In this document: positions 33,129 to 45,640 of the stretch, in pieces
Position numbering within the stretch: position 1 is the first letter of the stretch
How the letters are laid out: every line of letters begins with the position of its first letter
Assembly (NCBI GenBank): GCA_033977485.1
Contig: CM066982.1
Coordinates: 35,318,218-35,382,217 of the forward strand
Direction: 5' to 3'
DNA: 64,000 bases
DNA from: Hydrangea macrophylla
Taxonomy: Eukaryota > Streptophyta > Magnoliopsida > Cornales > Hydrangeaceae
Notes under the pieces: model-generated
What the model was told of the DNA's origin: nothing
Database searches by the model: none
Seen by the model: only the letters and a program-made list of their open reading frames with translations
Position numbers and translations under genes: made by a program

Positions 33129-36100
33129 ATGGCTCCTAAAACAGCTCTGACCACCACTTCCAAAGGAAAGAAGACCTTCGTTGACGCTCCACCACCCCAA
33201 AACCGATGCAGAGAGGTTAGGACCCTGGCCAAAACCCACGCTGCTGAGATCTCTACTGATTACCTGACTCCCTACAACTCCTCCGACAGTTCTCCAGTAG
33301 CACCAGGTCTTTGGGCAGCGTTTCTCAGTCATCCTCCGGCGGCTTTTCTTCCCCTGTACCCGTCGGTGGTAATGAAGCGTTCCTGCAGGTACCTACACAC
33401 TGGAACAAAGTTCAAACTGCTACCCACCCTATTCGAGGCTGGCCGACCCCCGCTGCAGACTGGGATAAATGGGTAGTTAGGGTATCGGCCTCCAATGCCG
33501 ATGTCTGGAGGCAAACGGGCATTTATGATGCCATAATGCTCAGTCGGGCGAGGATAGAGATAGACCGACCTCTTCTTCTCTCTGCCCTGTTGTTTTGGTC
33601 TTCATCCTGCAACGGCTTTCTTTTCCGCTGCGGACCAATGGCCACCACCATCAAGGACATTAGTTATTTGCTCGGTATTCTCCCTCACGGGCAAGAAATT
33701 ATCCCCGGACTTGACATCGGAATGGCCAGCTTTGCTTACCCTCAGCAAGAGACTATCAGGGATGGGGCCGTTTCGTACAGACCGATTACAGCCTACAGAG
33801 ACTTTCTGACTGCTTGCATCGGTGCTGATGAGACGGAAGTGTCCGACACCGAACATACCGCCTTCCTCATATACTGGCTCAACAAATACCTCTTCTGCTC
33901 GGCCAGCCAAGCTATTACCAAAGAGTACACCACCTTGGCTTTGGCTCTCGCATCAGGGAAGCCCTTAGCCATGGCTACACTTGTCTGGGCACACCTAGTC
34001 CGTGGTGTAACAGACTTCGTTCATTCGGGCTTTGGAGCTGGTAGAAGTCCGATATGGATACTTCAACTATGGCTGTACTCTTACTTCCCGGAGTTTCAAC
34101 CAGCCATTCGCCATATAGTCGATGTTCCTATTTCTGCCGTCCAATTTATGGATATAGCACCTTCTTCCCACTCCTTTGAGGAGCGTTTTACTTTTTTCTA
34201 TCAAGGGTGCTCCCCTAGGGACATAAATCTCTCACCCCTTTCTTTTCTCTCCAATTTTCTTCATTCCTTCAACTCTCCAACAACCCTTCTAACTGGGGCT
34301 CGGGCACCCAGTCCACATACAATGAAATCTTCTCTAGGGACATAATTTTTAGCCCCAGTATTACTTCAGCCAACAATAAGTGTGGAGCAGAGTATTAGTT
34401 TGCTCCCCTCTATGCCCGCTAGTTCGGGCTTACTCAGCTCGTGCCCGTTCCCCCAGGCATCACTGTCAATGTTGACTGGGTTAAACGCGGCCTAATTGTC
34501 AACGATGGGCAAGTCAAGAAAATAAAAGAACGGTCGGACAAGCTCAAGGCCACATTCAACTTCACGCCCTTCTCTGCTCGGCCTGTGGTATCAGAAGAAT
34601 TCACCCAGTGGTGGGGTGATCGGGCAGGCCGTCTATTTAAAGACACTGCTACTGAGGCACTTGTACCATTTACTATGTCATCGGTCGCTGAGGCTGATGC
34701 TCCTATCCCAGCAGCAGCTCCAGTTCGGCGCAAACAAGTTGCCAAAAGACCGGCCCGCAAGCCAGCTCCGGGCAAAGGGCCTGCTCAAAGGAAACAGAAA
34801 ACAACACCGGCCTCAACAACTCAGGTTAAATTTACTTTATTTTTTAGCCGTTAAGCCCAATTTTGTCCTTTCAGTTCTAATCCTTTTCCTCTTTTCTTCA
34901 GCTTGTTGATGAGGACTCTAGAGAGGACCCATCACAACCAATTCAGCCTCAGACTCTTCCTCCAACTCTTCCTGCATCTCCGTCATCCGCGGCGGCCTAC
35001 CTAGAACGAGTCGCCGTGAGAGTGATGCCGCTTCACATCGTGCCCCCTCTAACTCCTTCAAGAGATGATGAAGACATTGCTCATACCGGCCATATTCCTG
35101 AACCAGTCGTCCTCTCTTCTAGCAGCGAGGGCGTGGCCGATGCTAGAGCTGCTATGGAGGCAGCTGGGGACGAAGTTGAACAAGGCCGCCCCTACTGTAG
35201 TTGGAGTAACACCCTGTATTTTATTTTCATTAATAAATAAATATTGCATTTCATTTCCATGAGTGTTTGATTTTATTTCTTTTTATAAATATATATCTGG
35301 GGTCAAACTGTAATTTCCATAAATACAGGAAAATATTTTCTATGGTTTCAAAATCGATATCTATATTTTTGTACAACCCGGAATTTATTCCTACGCTAAT
35401 ATTATTTTCCTGTATTTTCTTTTACCCGAAAAATACCAGTTTTGTATTAAATCTCTGTCTATACTGCGTCTTGGGTGAGGGAGCACGTGAGCTCAACCTC
35501 ACCGGGCGAAATCCGCCCATTGCTTGGAGCCCAAAATAGTGGGTTTATATTTATACGTTGGTTGTGTCTCATCTCTCACTCACAGTATCTCATTCTCTCC
35601 CTCACAAACTCTCTGCACATCTCAATTCTCTCCCAATTCCCTTAACTCTCTTAAAGATCAACACACACACATATTCTGATATTATATATATATATAGATG
35701 CACATACATAGTCATATTTATATATCACAATCAAGAGAACGGAGGAGAAATTCTCAACGGCGGATTAGACGGCGGAATTCTCGGTCTAATTCACCTCAGT
35801 GAGTATTATAAATTCACTCTCAACGTATATATATGTATAATTCAGTGTATATGTGTGTGTATATATGTATAAACACCATGGAAGCTTAAAATTGGAGTTT
35901 TGTAAAACTCAACCAAATTCAATTCCGTGAATTGATTATGGAAGATCTTAGTCCCAATAAGCTATGGTTCGAATCCTACGTAGTAATTCATCCGTATCGC
36001 GACGTACCGTTGATTTAAAATTTTGACACCCTTACTTTAATCGCAAAAATCTAGAGACACAATTCGTATTAGTTTAAATTGATTTCATATTCGTAATCTA

Positions 36101-36223
36101 CGCGAAAAACCGAAGAGATCCATATATTGCACGACATGTTTGAAACAGAATCTGAAAATGGGTATAATTTCAGTTTAAAACCAGAAACAGGGGAAAAACG
36201 AGGAAGATGATGAAACTGTGAGA

Positions 36224-36392
36224 ACTCGCGTGCGCGACCCGCTCGCGCGAACCATTCCCCCCTTCACTCGCGTGACCCGTCCTCCCCCTTCCCTCGCGCG
36301 ACCCGCTCGCGCGACCTGTTCTGCTCCTTCGCGCGCGCGACCCGCTCGCTCGACCTATTCTGCCAATTCGCGCGCGCGACCTGGGTATTTTG
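36224..36392. repeat. CpG-rich block in solo LTR copy 1
   Basis: About five units of roughly 30-40 bp built on CGCGCGACCCGCTCGCGCGACC. Shares motif with the CpG-rich blocks of Athila. The frame through it (Arg/Pro/Ala-rich) is an artefact. Confidence 0.8.
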
Positions 36393-36678
36393 AGCAGTTT
36401 TTGTATTTTTATATAAGGGACTGTTTGGAAAAGGTTTTGAAAGTTTTTAAGGAACTGTTTGTCAAAGATACTGTTTTAAAGGCTCACTGTTAGAAATTGG
36501 ACTTGTAAGAGCGATTAAGACCGAGATTTATGTTGAATGATTATTCAGTTTTGAGATTAATAACTGTTACTACAAATTATGAACTTTGACATACATATTA
36601 GGGTCGAGGTTTTGTCAATATGCATGTGTGTGAGAAAACGTGAAAAGAGTAAAGAGTGGCTGTCTGGTGTGTGACCTC

Positions 36679-37130
36679 AATATCGATCGGATATTATTCC
36701 TGGTATCTAGGGTGCTTGTTTCGGATATCGATCGGATATTCTTCCTGGTATCCGAAATGATGGTATTGAGTTACGGCTTAGATATCGATCGGATATTATT
36801 CCTGGTATCTAGGGCGCTTGTTTCAGATATCGATCGGATATTATTCCTGGTATCCGAAATGATGGTATTGAGTTACGGCTTAGATATCGATCGGATATTA
36901 TTCCTGGTATCTAAGGCGCTCGTTTCGGATATCGATCGGATATTATTCCTGGTATCCGAAGCGATGGTTGGTCGTGATCGACTCAGATATCGATCGGATA
37001 TTATTCCTAGTATCTGAGGCGATAGCGTTGTGTGCGACCTCAATATCGATCGGATATTATTCCTGGTATTGGAGACGACAGTGTTGTGTTTGACTTAGAT
37101 ATCGATCGGATATTATTCCTGGTATCTGAG
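36679..37130 (+). repeat. Minisatellite of GATATCGATCGGATATTATT units, nine copies
   Basis: Core GATATCGATCGGATATTATT followed by CCTGGTATC, repeated nine times. Spacing alternates near 45 and 57 bp in the first six units, giving a higher-order period of about 102 bp. Seven units are present inverted in copy 2 (44843-45186). Confidence 0.92.
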
Positions 37131-38943
37131 GTAGTGGTTTGGTTGAGTTGGGTCTTGTTGAGAGAAAAGAGTCAGAAAGATGAGATGTTACATTGTTCAT
37201 GCACGGTCGCATATTTATTGCTTACTTTATTCCCCCGTGACTTATGTTGGAATTGGAACCTTGAATCTATTGCTTTTAAAGTTAAATTGCACTGTTGTTT
37301 ATATGCTTATATATACATTGTGAGCACTTATTTATTTTGCTCACCAGCTTTCATAAGCTGACGGCGTTGATGCGTCCTGGACTGTATGTCCAGATTTTCA
37401 GGGTCAGGAGCAGCCAGGGTATTTTGACTATGCTAGTTAGAGGCAGGGGACTTCCAGGAAGCTGTTTCATATTTCCTATGTCTTTTAATTTGGGTTGTAA
37501 TAAACTAGTTTTAGACGTTTGAATAAGGCGTTTTGTGCCTAAGTTTATGACTGCTGTAATAGTTAGTAAGTTTTAATTTTGGAGCTTATGTTTTGTTAGT
37601 ATTCCTTTGCTCTAGAAATGTTAAGTTATTTATTTGCAGGGACAATTGGTCATACTCACTTGTCACGACCTACGAGTCCATAAAGGAAATTACATACTTT
37701 CCTGAATTATGCTACATCGGGGTGTGATAGTTGGAGCTCCCTTCGGGCTGGATGAACCAAGTGCCGCCACCAGATCATCCATTCCAACAACAAGGGAATC
37801 GGTTGAGGCCGAGGCTAACCCCCCTCCTGAGGATTCTGCAACTGTACAAGTTGAGACCGATGCGAATGATTCGGGCTTGGTCCTCGGGACTCAAGTTTTA
37901 CAGGCTACAACGGCCTCAACTAGTCCAGGTGTAGAAACCAGCAATGCTCCTTCTTCTTCTGGGCCGGTTCAGTCTTCCTCTCAACCAACAACTTCCCAAC
38001 CAAGTGAGGCCGATGTTCGTCAAGAGATCTCGGCCTCTCTTGATTCTCATGCCCAGGTATTGTAGTCTATTTATTTTACTTAATTCATAAATTCTTAAAG
38101 ACAACTTCTGACTGCTATTCTTTTGGATAGGTCGTTCCCATGGGTCCAGAGCCACACATTTTCCCTTCAACAACTTCTTCTCAGGCCTGGACCTAGGAGT
38201 TTTTGACCTTGGCCCACTGGAGCCCGAGGCGGTCTCACCTTCACGCCTTCAACAAGCAAAAGAACTAATCTTCGGGCTTGCTGATCATGACCTCTCTAAT
38301 CTTCCTACTGCTGCTGATGTTGAAGCAGCTTTGAACACAATCATGGCCGATCCTTCTCTTTCTGACGGGCAGCTATCCTTGCTTCATGAGATACAAGAAA
38401 GACTCCCCAGCTGCAGTCTCCTAGATCGATCGGCCTTGAAGGTTCAGGCTGATGTAGAGCTTCATTTGGGCTCTCGGCAAAAGGCATTGAAGTTTCTAGA
38501 GGGGACCAAAGCTAAATTTGAAGCCGGGAAGGCCTCTCGGGCTTAGGTGCTAGCAAGAGACTCCTGGCTGCAAAACCGTATTACTGCACTTAAAGCTCAG
38601 CTTGCCCAGTGTGAGGCCGAGGTCGCCACCAATAACGCCGCCCTGGGGAAAATTGATGAAGTGCTATCCTCACTTGCTGGCGACACCCAAAAGTGCAGTG
38701 ATCAATTACAAGCCATTGTCCCCATATCCCGAGCATGGGCCCAAAAACTTGAAAAAGTAAAACGGGATCGGTCTGGAGCTATCAAGACCTGGGAAGACTT
38801 GAGGGCTAAACTTAGGAATTTTGGGTCGGCCTAGAGGCTGACTCCCATTTTATACTTTGTGTAAATTTTTTTTTTCTTTTTCATCATCTTTGTAAGTAAC
38901 CTGTGCTCAACTTTTATTAATATAAAATGATGTTTTCTTTAAA

Positions 38944-40310
38944 TCATTCGGGCTCAGATTCATAATTGATCAATTGATCATATTCCAACCCAGGATTTGG
39001 TTTATAGTCAAGGTCAATGGTCTCCCACAACATAGGATAATAGGATTTTAAATACTGACCATTGATTAATCGGACATGAACTGTTCCATCCAGATCACGT
39101 AGCCTGTAGGCTCCACCTTTCTTGACTTGATGGATGATGAACGGCCTTCCCAGTTGACTGACCATTTACCGTAATGGTTATCCTTGTCTTCGATACGTAG
39201 CACGGCCTTCCACACAAAATCCTGTGTGCAAAAAGACTTCTTTTTCACCCTTTTGTTATAAGCTCGGGCTGCCCGTTGCTTTTGCACTTTTAATGAGTCT
39301 AAGACCGTGAGCCTCATTTCATCGAGCCCCTCTAACTCAGTTATCATAGCCTCTGTGTACTCAGCAGGCTCTAGCTGATTCTGTAAAGCTCTTCTGGCCG
39401 ATCGGACCGTAACTTCCATAGGTGACATAGCGTCATGCCCATAGGTCAGCATGAACGGTGTGACCCCAGTACTTGACCTTTTAGATATCCGATAGGCCCA
39501 TAAAGCTTCGGACAAGAGCTTGTCCCATTCCCTAGGATTTTCAACAATCATCTTCTCAATAATCCCCTTGAGGATCTTGTTTTGTGGACTCGGCCTGTCC
39601 ATTAGCATGTGCATAATAGGGTGTAGAATTGAGAATTTTGATCCCCCTACTTTCTGCAAAAGCCGACATTTCCGTCCCTGTGAACACAGATCCTTGGTCG
39701 GCCGTAATTATTTCTGGAAGGCCGAACCTATGGATAATATGTTCTTCAATGAATTTTATTACGGTGGCCTGAGTCACCGTTCTACAAGGCATGGACTCAG
39801 CCCCTTAGTAAAGTAGTCCGTAGCCACTATGATGAAACAGTGCTGGCCCGATGATGACGGTAGGACTTTGCCAATTAAATCCATCGCCCATCCTCTAAAC
39901 GGCCATGGTTTAATTAAGGGCTGCAACTCTTTAGCTAGCACATGCAGGATCGGACCATGCTTCTGGCAACCTTGGCATCCCTTAGCATAACTGATACAAT
40001 CTTTCAACATACCGGGCTAGTAATAATTGTATCTTCTCAGGAACCACTTCATCTTTGTGCAGGCCTGATGCGGCCCACAGATCCCTTCATGTACCTCGGC
40101 CATAACCTGTATGGCTCGTTTCTTCCCTAAACACCTCAAGATCACGTCGTCACCGATAGGTTTCTTGAATAATTCTCCATCGAGTATCATGAATCGGACA
40201 GCAAATAATCTAACTCTTCAGTCTACTATGATATTTGGGTGATTCAGGTATTCAATAATGGGGATTCTCCAATCGTCATCCTCCATCAAGACCAAATTGG
40301 TGGTGGCATA
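38944..40310 (-). pseudogene. Tat integrase
   Basis: Zinc-binding H-H-C-C seen around 39960-40110 (VHEGICGPHQACTKMKW, then GCQGCQKH). Catalytic Asp in GWAMDLIGKV (about 39885), second Asp in IITADQGSVFTG (about 39690), Glu in YYAHANGQAEST (about 39605). The C-terminal part continues as ENPREWDKLLSEALWAYR and GVTPFMLTYGHDAMSP and finally a chromodomain-free tail VHVRLINGQYLKSYYP ending at 38944. Frame changes near 39150, 39590 and 39780 and stops near 40016 and 40235 break it. Position after the second RNase H is as expected for Tat. Confidence 0.88.
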
Positions 40311-40913
40311 CTAACCTCTCTTTGCAACGGATGGTAATGATCGGACATGAACAGTGATGAGTTGGTCTTCTAAGTTCTTCCGAGAAGATGAGGCTGATCT
40401 TGTTTTTGCCAGCTTATCGGCCTCGGTATTTGTGGTTCTTGGAATATAACTCACACTAATGTCATCAAATGCCTCCATGAGTTGAGTGGCCACAGCGTGG
40501 AATGGGGAGAGCTCCCAACTTCTTATATGAAATTCTCCAGCTATCTATTCGATCACCAGCCCCGAGTCTCCCTTTATGTGCACGGACGATGCCACCATTT
40601 CGAGGAGTATCTCGAGTCCGATGATAAGCGCTTCGTATTCGGCCTGGTTATTAGTGCATTTGAAATTGAACCGAAATGACATTTTTGTCTTCTTGTACTT
40701 GGGTGATACAATCACCACACCTGCCCCAGCACCCTTCGCATTTTTGGAACCGTCAAAGATTAACGTCCATGGGACTAAGGACATGCTCAGGACTTTGGGT
40801 GTTAGAGGCAGTTCTCCCAAATCAGTAGGATCTGGGTGATCGGCCAAGAAATTGGCTATGGCCTGGCCTTTGACCGATTGCTGCGATCGGTATTGGATGG
40901 AAAATTCCATCAA
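40311..40913 (-). pseudogene. Second (archaeal-type) RNase H of Tat element
   Basis: Contains WTLIFDGSKNAKGAGAGVVI, then NNQAEYEALIIGLEILLEM and IKGDSGLVIE, giving the D-E-D triad of RNase H, and later NTEADKLAKTRSAS, the final conserved Asp region. This is a full additional RNase H downstream of the standard one, the known dual-RNase H arrangement of Tat elements. A stop near 40545 splits it. Confidence 0.87.
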
Positions 40914-42574
40914 GGCCAGGGTCTATTTTCCAATTCGACCTCTCATGATTGGTCTTGACAACATATATTTTATCACAGCAGTTTGACATATTATGTAAGT
41001 GGAAACGGACAGCATATATGTTCTTAACTTTTGTGAGGAAAAATACAATGCCAAGCATAACTTCTCAATCGGCGCATAGCGCTGCTCGATTGGAGTCAAA
41101 ATTCTACTTAAATAAAAAACGGTCTGCTCATTGCCTTGCTCATTATCTTGAGCTAACATACTTCCTATACAGCAGTCAGAGGTCGATATATACAACTTCA
41201 GGTACCTACCTTTCTTGGGTGGCATTAATACTTGGGGGGGGGGGGAGGGGTTGACAAATATTGTTTAATTCCCTCGAAGGCTTGTTGATGGCTGTCTTCC
41301 CATTTGAAGTCTTCATCGGTCTTGATCTTTAATAGTGGGGTCCATACTTGGGTCTTTCCTGCACAATTTGATATAAATCTTCTTAGGAAATTGATCTGTC
41401 CGAGCAATCTCAGAACCTCTTTCTTATAAGTTGGTGGCTTTGCTTCCTGGATAGCCCGAGCCTTATTTTTGTCAATCTCTATCCGTCTTTGATGTACTAG
41501 GAAACCTAGGAAATTCCCTGCTGTGACGCCGAATGCACATTTGAGAGGGTTCATCTTTAGTCGGTGAGCTCGCATTCTTTCAAATGCTTTTTCCAAATCC
41601 CTCAAATGATCGGTGTTACCTCCTGTCTTCACCACCACATCATCTATGTAAACCTCCATGAATTACCCAATCATATCATAGAAGATCGAATTCATTGCCC
41701 GCTGGTAGGTAGCCCCAGCGTTCTTCAGACCGAACGGCATAACAACCCACTCAAAGGTTCCAATCGCCCCTGGGCACCGAAAAGCGGTCTTCGGGACATC
41801 CTCTTCGGCGATGTAGATCAGGTTATATCCCGAGTGCCCGTCCATGAAGGACCAAATTTTATGTTTGGCGGCCGAATCGATTAACTGATCGGCCATGGGC
41901 ATGGGATACTCATCTTTTGGGGTAGCTAAGTTTAAGTTTCTAAAGTCAATACAGACCCTCAACTTCCCATTCTTCTTTACTACTGGGACCACATTCGAGA
42001 CCCATTCAACATATCGGGCTGTCCGAATGAAGCCGGCGTCCGGTAGTCTCTTAATTTCTTCCTTCACCTTCAGAGTTACTTCTGGTGACATTCGCCGAGG
42101 TAGCTGCTTAAACGGCCTGAACCCTGGTTTAATTGGCAATCGATGTTCCACCAGTTCCCTAGACAAACCTGGCATTTCGTCATATTCCCAGGCAAAACAA
42201 TCTTTATACTTGTGCAAGAGTGCAATCAACTTCGCCTGACACTGCGGATCCAACATCTGACTTACATAAGTAGGTTTGTGTTCTCCTTCTTTGCCTAGGT
42301 TGACTTCCAAGAGGGGGTCTTGGACATCAGCCTTTAAATCATCCAGCTTTACCGTGGCTGTCTCCAGTTCGTCTATCTGAATCTCTTCCTCCCTTGGCGT
42401 TTCCTCTTCGTAAATACAATTAGCCAGATTAATCATTCCGTCAACAGGGCCGATTTTCAGTCTTCTATCGGCCAAGTATGCACACCATCTGGCCATGCTG
42501 GCCTTGAGGGCCAGCAGCTTTTGTTCTTCAATTATCAGAGTCTCCATGGACATCTTCCTGTTTGATGATCTCAA
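40914..42574 (-). pseudogene. Tat reverse transcriptase and first RNase H
   Basis: RT opens with KDCFAWEYDEMPGLSRELVE and continues with GKLRVCIDFRNLN, FMDGHSGYN and VVMPFGLKNAGATYQRAMN (41663-42574). The catalytic YIDDVVVK follows at about 41640 after a TAA at 41663-41665 that replaces one codon in frame. Thumb and RNase H (LKLYISTSDCCIGSML, FYLSRILTPIEQRYAPIEKL) run to about 40923. A G-rich indel-prone run at 41235-41253 and a frame change near 40920 add damage. Confidence 0.92.
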
Positions 42575-43655
42575 TCGGCCTTAATTCTTCTGTCCGACTG
42601 AGGTTATGGTAATACGCTTTAATGTCCGACGAATATCCTTTAAGGAAAGTCGCTACATTTGGTCTTCCCATTTTGTTGCACCCCAGCAACTTGACTGGCC
42701 CGATGTCATCTTCATACAAGACTGCATCGGCCATTTGCACACGGGCTACAAATGGCTTCGTATCTGCTCCAACCACTTCTACCTCGTCCCCTCTCCGAAA
42801 AATCAGCAACTGATGGAGTGTGGAGGGAATGCAGTAATTTCGATGTATCCAATCTCGGACGAGTAATGCATTATAGACCGCCGAGGTTTCTACAATGAAA
42901 AAAGTCGTCATGACCGTTTTACTGCCAACAGTCAGTTCAAGGGGTAGGATACCCTTGGTTCTTGAAGGTGTCCCCGTGAAGCTTTGAACGTTCATTTCGG
43001 TCGGAATCAGCTTCGACTCGGACTTCTGAAGGATTCTCAACATTATTTGAGGCATAATGTTGATGGTAGACCCACCATCCACCAGGATTCTGTTTATCGG
43101 GACCCCCTCAATATGTCCTTTCACGTACAATGGCTTCAGATGTTGGGACATCTGATATGTTGGTGTTTCGAACACAACTTTGACTGGTCCGGTCTTTAAC
43201 CCTTCCTCAGTCTGATGTCCTTTCGGCCTCAAGATAATGATCTTATGCCAATCGGTCTGCCCGTTGGTGGCATCCACATTTTTGCTTGTGGCTTCCACCA
43301 CTTTAGGGTTGACAGCCTCTCCCCCGCTCCAAAAAACATCTTCTATCATGGCTGGGTCCTTGGTCAGGCCCTCCACTATATCCCCTTCCATGGCCGCTGG
43401 CTGGTCTGGCTTGGCCATGAAAGACATAGGCAATGTAAACACCATGTTAGATGACAGGCCTACCAGAATAGTCCCGAATTGAATTGGCGAGGTGCTTGAG
43501 TCTGACAGATCTCCATCGAACTCCATACTCATCTTGTCTGATGTTAACCTACATCCCTCCTGTGATTTTTGTCGTTCGAATATTTCCTTTGGGTGCCCAG
43601 GGGAAATACACATCGCCCCAGTTGAGAGTCCTTGGTCATCGGGCACGGTGTGCAC
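42528..43655 (-). pseudogene. Tat aspartic protease region
   Basis: 375 open codons. The active-site loop reads RILVDGGSTINIMP at about 43045-43090, the D-G-G-S form usual for Tat elements. Followed by FTGTPSRTKGILPLELTVGS and YNALLVRDWIHRNYCIPSTL, the conserved C-terminal block. Its 3' part overlaps the RT reading in another frame by 47 nt, which suggests an indel near 42550. Upstream residues form the gag-pro linker. Confidence 0.88.
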
Positions 43656-43659
43656 TGTG

Positions 43660-44237
43660 GGTTTAGGAGGGTTTCCAGCCCGATTCTTCCAGTACTAGCG
43701 TTATCGTTCGGCCTGTCTCATTCGTTGGTATCTCCTTTTTTGAGACTTGCTATACTGTGGCCATGCTGGGAATTTAGAATGTTCAGCTCTATGCCACTTC
43801 CCATCTTCTACCCGGGGTGGTAACACCATCCTTGGGCTCCTGTTAGAGGTTGATGCCTCTGCTTGCAGCTTAGGCTTTGGAATTGCTCGGATATTACTTG
43901 CCCCCAATCGGCCAACTTCACCTTAGCCGACTTGCTGAACCAACGAAGGTTTTTCCCGCCACTCGGGCTTCGCCTGACTTTTCCATGGTAGTGACAACCT
44001 CTCGTATACAGACCTTCTCAGGCTTGGTTCCCAATGTTCATGGCTTCTCGGCCTCTTACTTGGGCTTGAGACTTCTTTCTTGACATTAGCCTTGCATCTT
44101 GGGCAAAGGCCTTGTTCGATGAACTCCAGTTGTCGTCGCAGATCTGCTATCAAGTTGTCGGTCTTGGACCTAGCCGTTTCTTCCTCTTCCTTGCGGCCTT
44201 TCTCTTTACGCTCTTGATAGCTTGTTTGGAGGTCATG
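43660..44237 (-). pseudogene. Tat gag-protease linker
   Basis: Open piece 43923-44258 includes a charged helical stretch (ERKEKGRKEEEETARSK) and a CPRCKANV motif that may be half a zinc knuckle. The solo LTR copy 2 (TSD TCATG) separates it from gag, so the first codons of the open frame belong to that LTR. Confidence 0.65.
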
Positions 44238-44842
44238 TGTCACGCCCTGATGTAGCATAATTCAGGAAAGCATTTAATTTCCTTTATGGACTCGTAGGTC
44301 GTGACAAGTGAGTATGACCAATTGTCCCTGCAAAATATAACTTAACAACATTTCTAGAGCAAAGGATACTAACAAACCATAAGCTCCAAAATTAAAATTT
44401 ACTAACTATTACAACAGTCATAAACTTAGGCACAAAACGCCTTATTCAAAAGTCTAAAACTGGTTTATTACAACCCAAATTAAAAGACATAGGAAATATA
44501 AAGCAGCCTCCTCGAAAGTCCCCTGCCTCTAACTAGCATAGTCGAAATACCCTGGCTGCTCCTGACCCTGAAAATCTGGACATACAGTCCAGGACGCATC
44601 AACGCCGTCAGCTTATGAAAGCTGGTGAGCAAAATAAACGAGTGCTCGCAATGTATATATAAGCATATAAGCAACGGTGCAATTTAATTTTAAAAGCAAT
44701 AGATTCAAGGTTCCAATTCCAACATAAATCACAGGGGAATAAAGTAAGCAATACATATGCGACCGTGCATGAACAATGTAATATCTCATCTTTCTAACTC
44801 TTTTCTCTCAACAAAACCCGACTCAACCAAACCATTACCTCA

Positions 44843-45186
44843 GATACCAGGAATACTATCCGATCGATATCCAAAATAGTACACCATACCATTGCTTCAG
44901 ATACCAGGAATAATATCCGATCGATATCTAAGCCGAACTCAATACCATCGTTTCGGATACCAGGAATAATATCCGATCGATATCCGAAACAAGTGCCCTA
45001 GATACCAGGAATAATATCCGATCGATATCTAAGCCGTAACTCAATACCATCATTTCAGATACCAGGAATAATATCCGATCGATATCCGAAACAAGCGCCC
45101 TAGATACCAGGAATAATATCCGATCGATATCTAAGCCGTACACAACACTGTCGCCTCCAATACCAGGAATAATATCCGATCGATAT
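44843..45186 (-). repeat. Minisatellite, seven units, in solo LTR copy 2
   Basis: Inverted copy of the 36679-37130 array, core GATACCAGGAATAATATCC and GATCGATATC. Two units fewer than copy 1. Confidence 0.92.
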
Positions 45187-45488
45187 TGAGGTCACACACC
45201 AGACCGCCACGCTTTACTCTTTTCACACTTTCTCACACACATGCATGTTGACACAACCTCGACCCTAATATGTATGTCAATGCTCACAGTTTGTAGCAAC
45301 ATTTATTAATCTCAAAGCTGAATATTAGTTCAACATAGATCTCGGCCTTAAACGTTCTTACAAGTCCAATTTCTAACGGTGAGCCTTTAAAATAGTATAT
45401 TTGTCAAACAGTTCTTTAAAAACTTTCAAAATCTTTTCCAAATAGTCCCTTATAAAGAAATACAGAAAACTGCTCAAACTGCCAGGTC

Positions 45489-45640
45489 ATGCGCGCGAAG
45501 GGGCAGAACAGGTCGCGCGAGCGGGTCGCGCGCGCGAAGGGGAAGAATAGGTCACGCAAGCGGGTCGCGCGCGCGAAGGGGGGGATGGTCCGTGCGAGCG
45601 GGCCGCGCAAGCGATCCTCGCGCGCGCGAGTTCTTGCAGT
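45489..45640. repeat. CpG-rich block in solo LTR copy 2
   Basis: Inverted counterpart of 36224-36392. Positions 45513-45537 are identical over 25 nt to 8781-8805 in the Athila element. Confidence 0.82.

Larger units (their letters stand above)
35205..37729 (+). repeat. Solo LTR, 2525 bp, copy 1
   Basis: Flanked by GTTGG (35200-35204 and 37730-37734). Ends AGTAACACCCTG and GGGGTGTGATA are mutated forms of TGTCACACCCTG and CAGGGTGTGACA seen in copy 2. It lies inverted to copy 2 (44238-46660). Orientation is set from a TATA-like TATATTTATA at about 35547. Termini suggest a Ty3/gypsy chromovirus-type LTR, which is inference. Contains a CpG-rich block and a 9-unit minisatellite. No gene. Confidence 0.88.
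33129..38834 (+). pseudogene. Plant-mobile-domain (PMD) gene on antisense strand of Tat element
   Basis: Opposite to gag-pol. N-terminal part 33129-33310 (MAPKTALTTTSKGKK...). PMD core 33311-34345, with WDKWVVRVSASNADVWRQTG, IKDISYLLGILPHGQEIIPG and a WLNKYLFC.SASQAI segment, continues 34441-34824 with EEFTQWWGDRAG. An intron is likely at 34825-34901 (CAG|GTTAAA...TTCTTCAG) and joins in frame; a second at 38057-38130 (CAG|GTATTG...TTGGATAG). The tail (about 38200-38834) is charged and helical, probably coiled coil (LQNRITALKAQLAQCEAEVA). Frame changes near 33305, 34280, 35190 and 38180, a stop at 34398 and a stop at 38544 inactivate it. A 2.5 kb solo LTR (35205-37729, TSD GTTGG) splits it. 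PMD proteins occur as host genes (MAIN/MAIL type) and in transposons. Function here is unknown; a role in the element's cycle is inference. Confidence 0.8.

Noticed and set aside
33311..34345. An independent host gene inserted between two elements
   Set aside because: It lies between the Tat integrase and the Tat PPT/3' LTR with no TSD of its own, so it is part of the element.
36679..37130. CRISPR-like array of evenly spaced repeats
   Set aside because: Plant nuclear context, repeats inside an LTR, spacers are themselves repeated and alternate in length, no cas genes.
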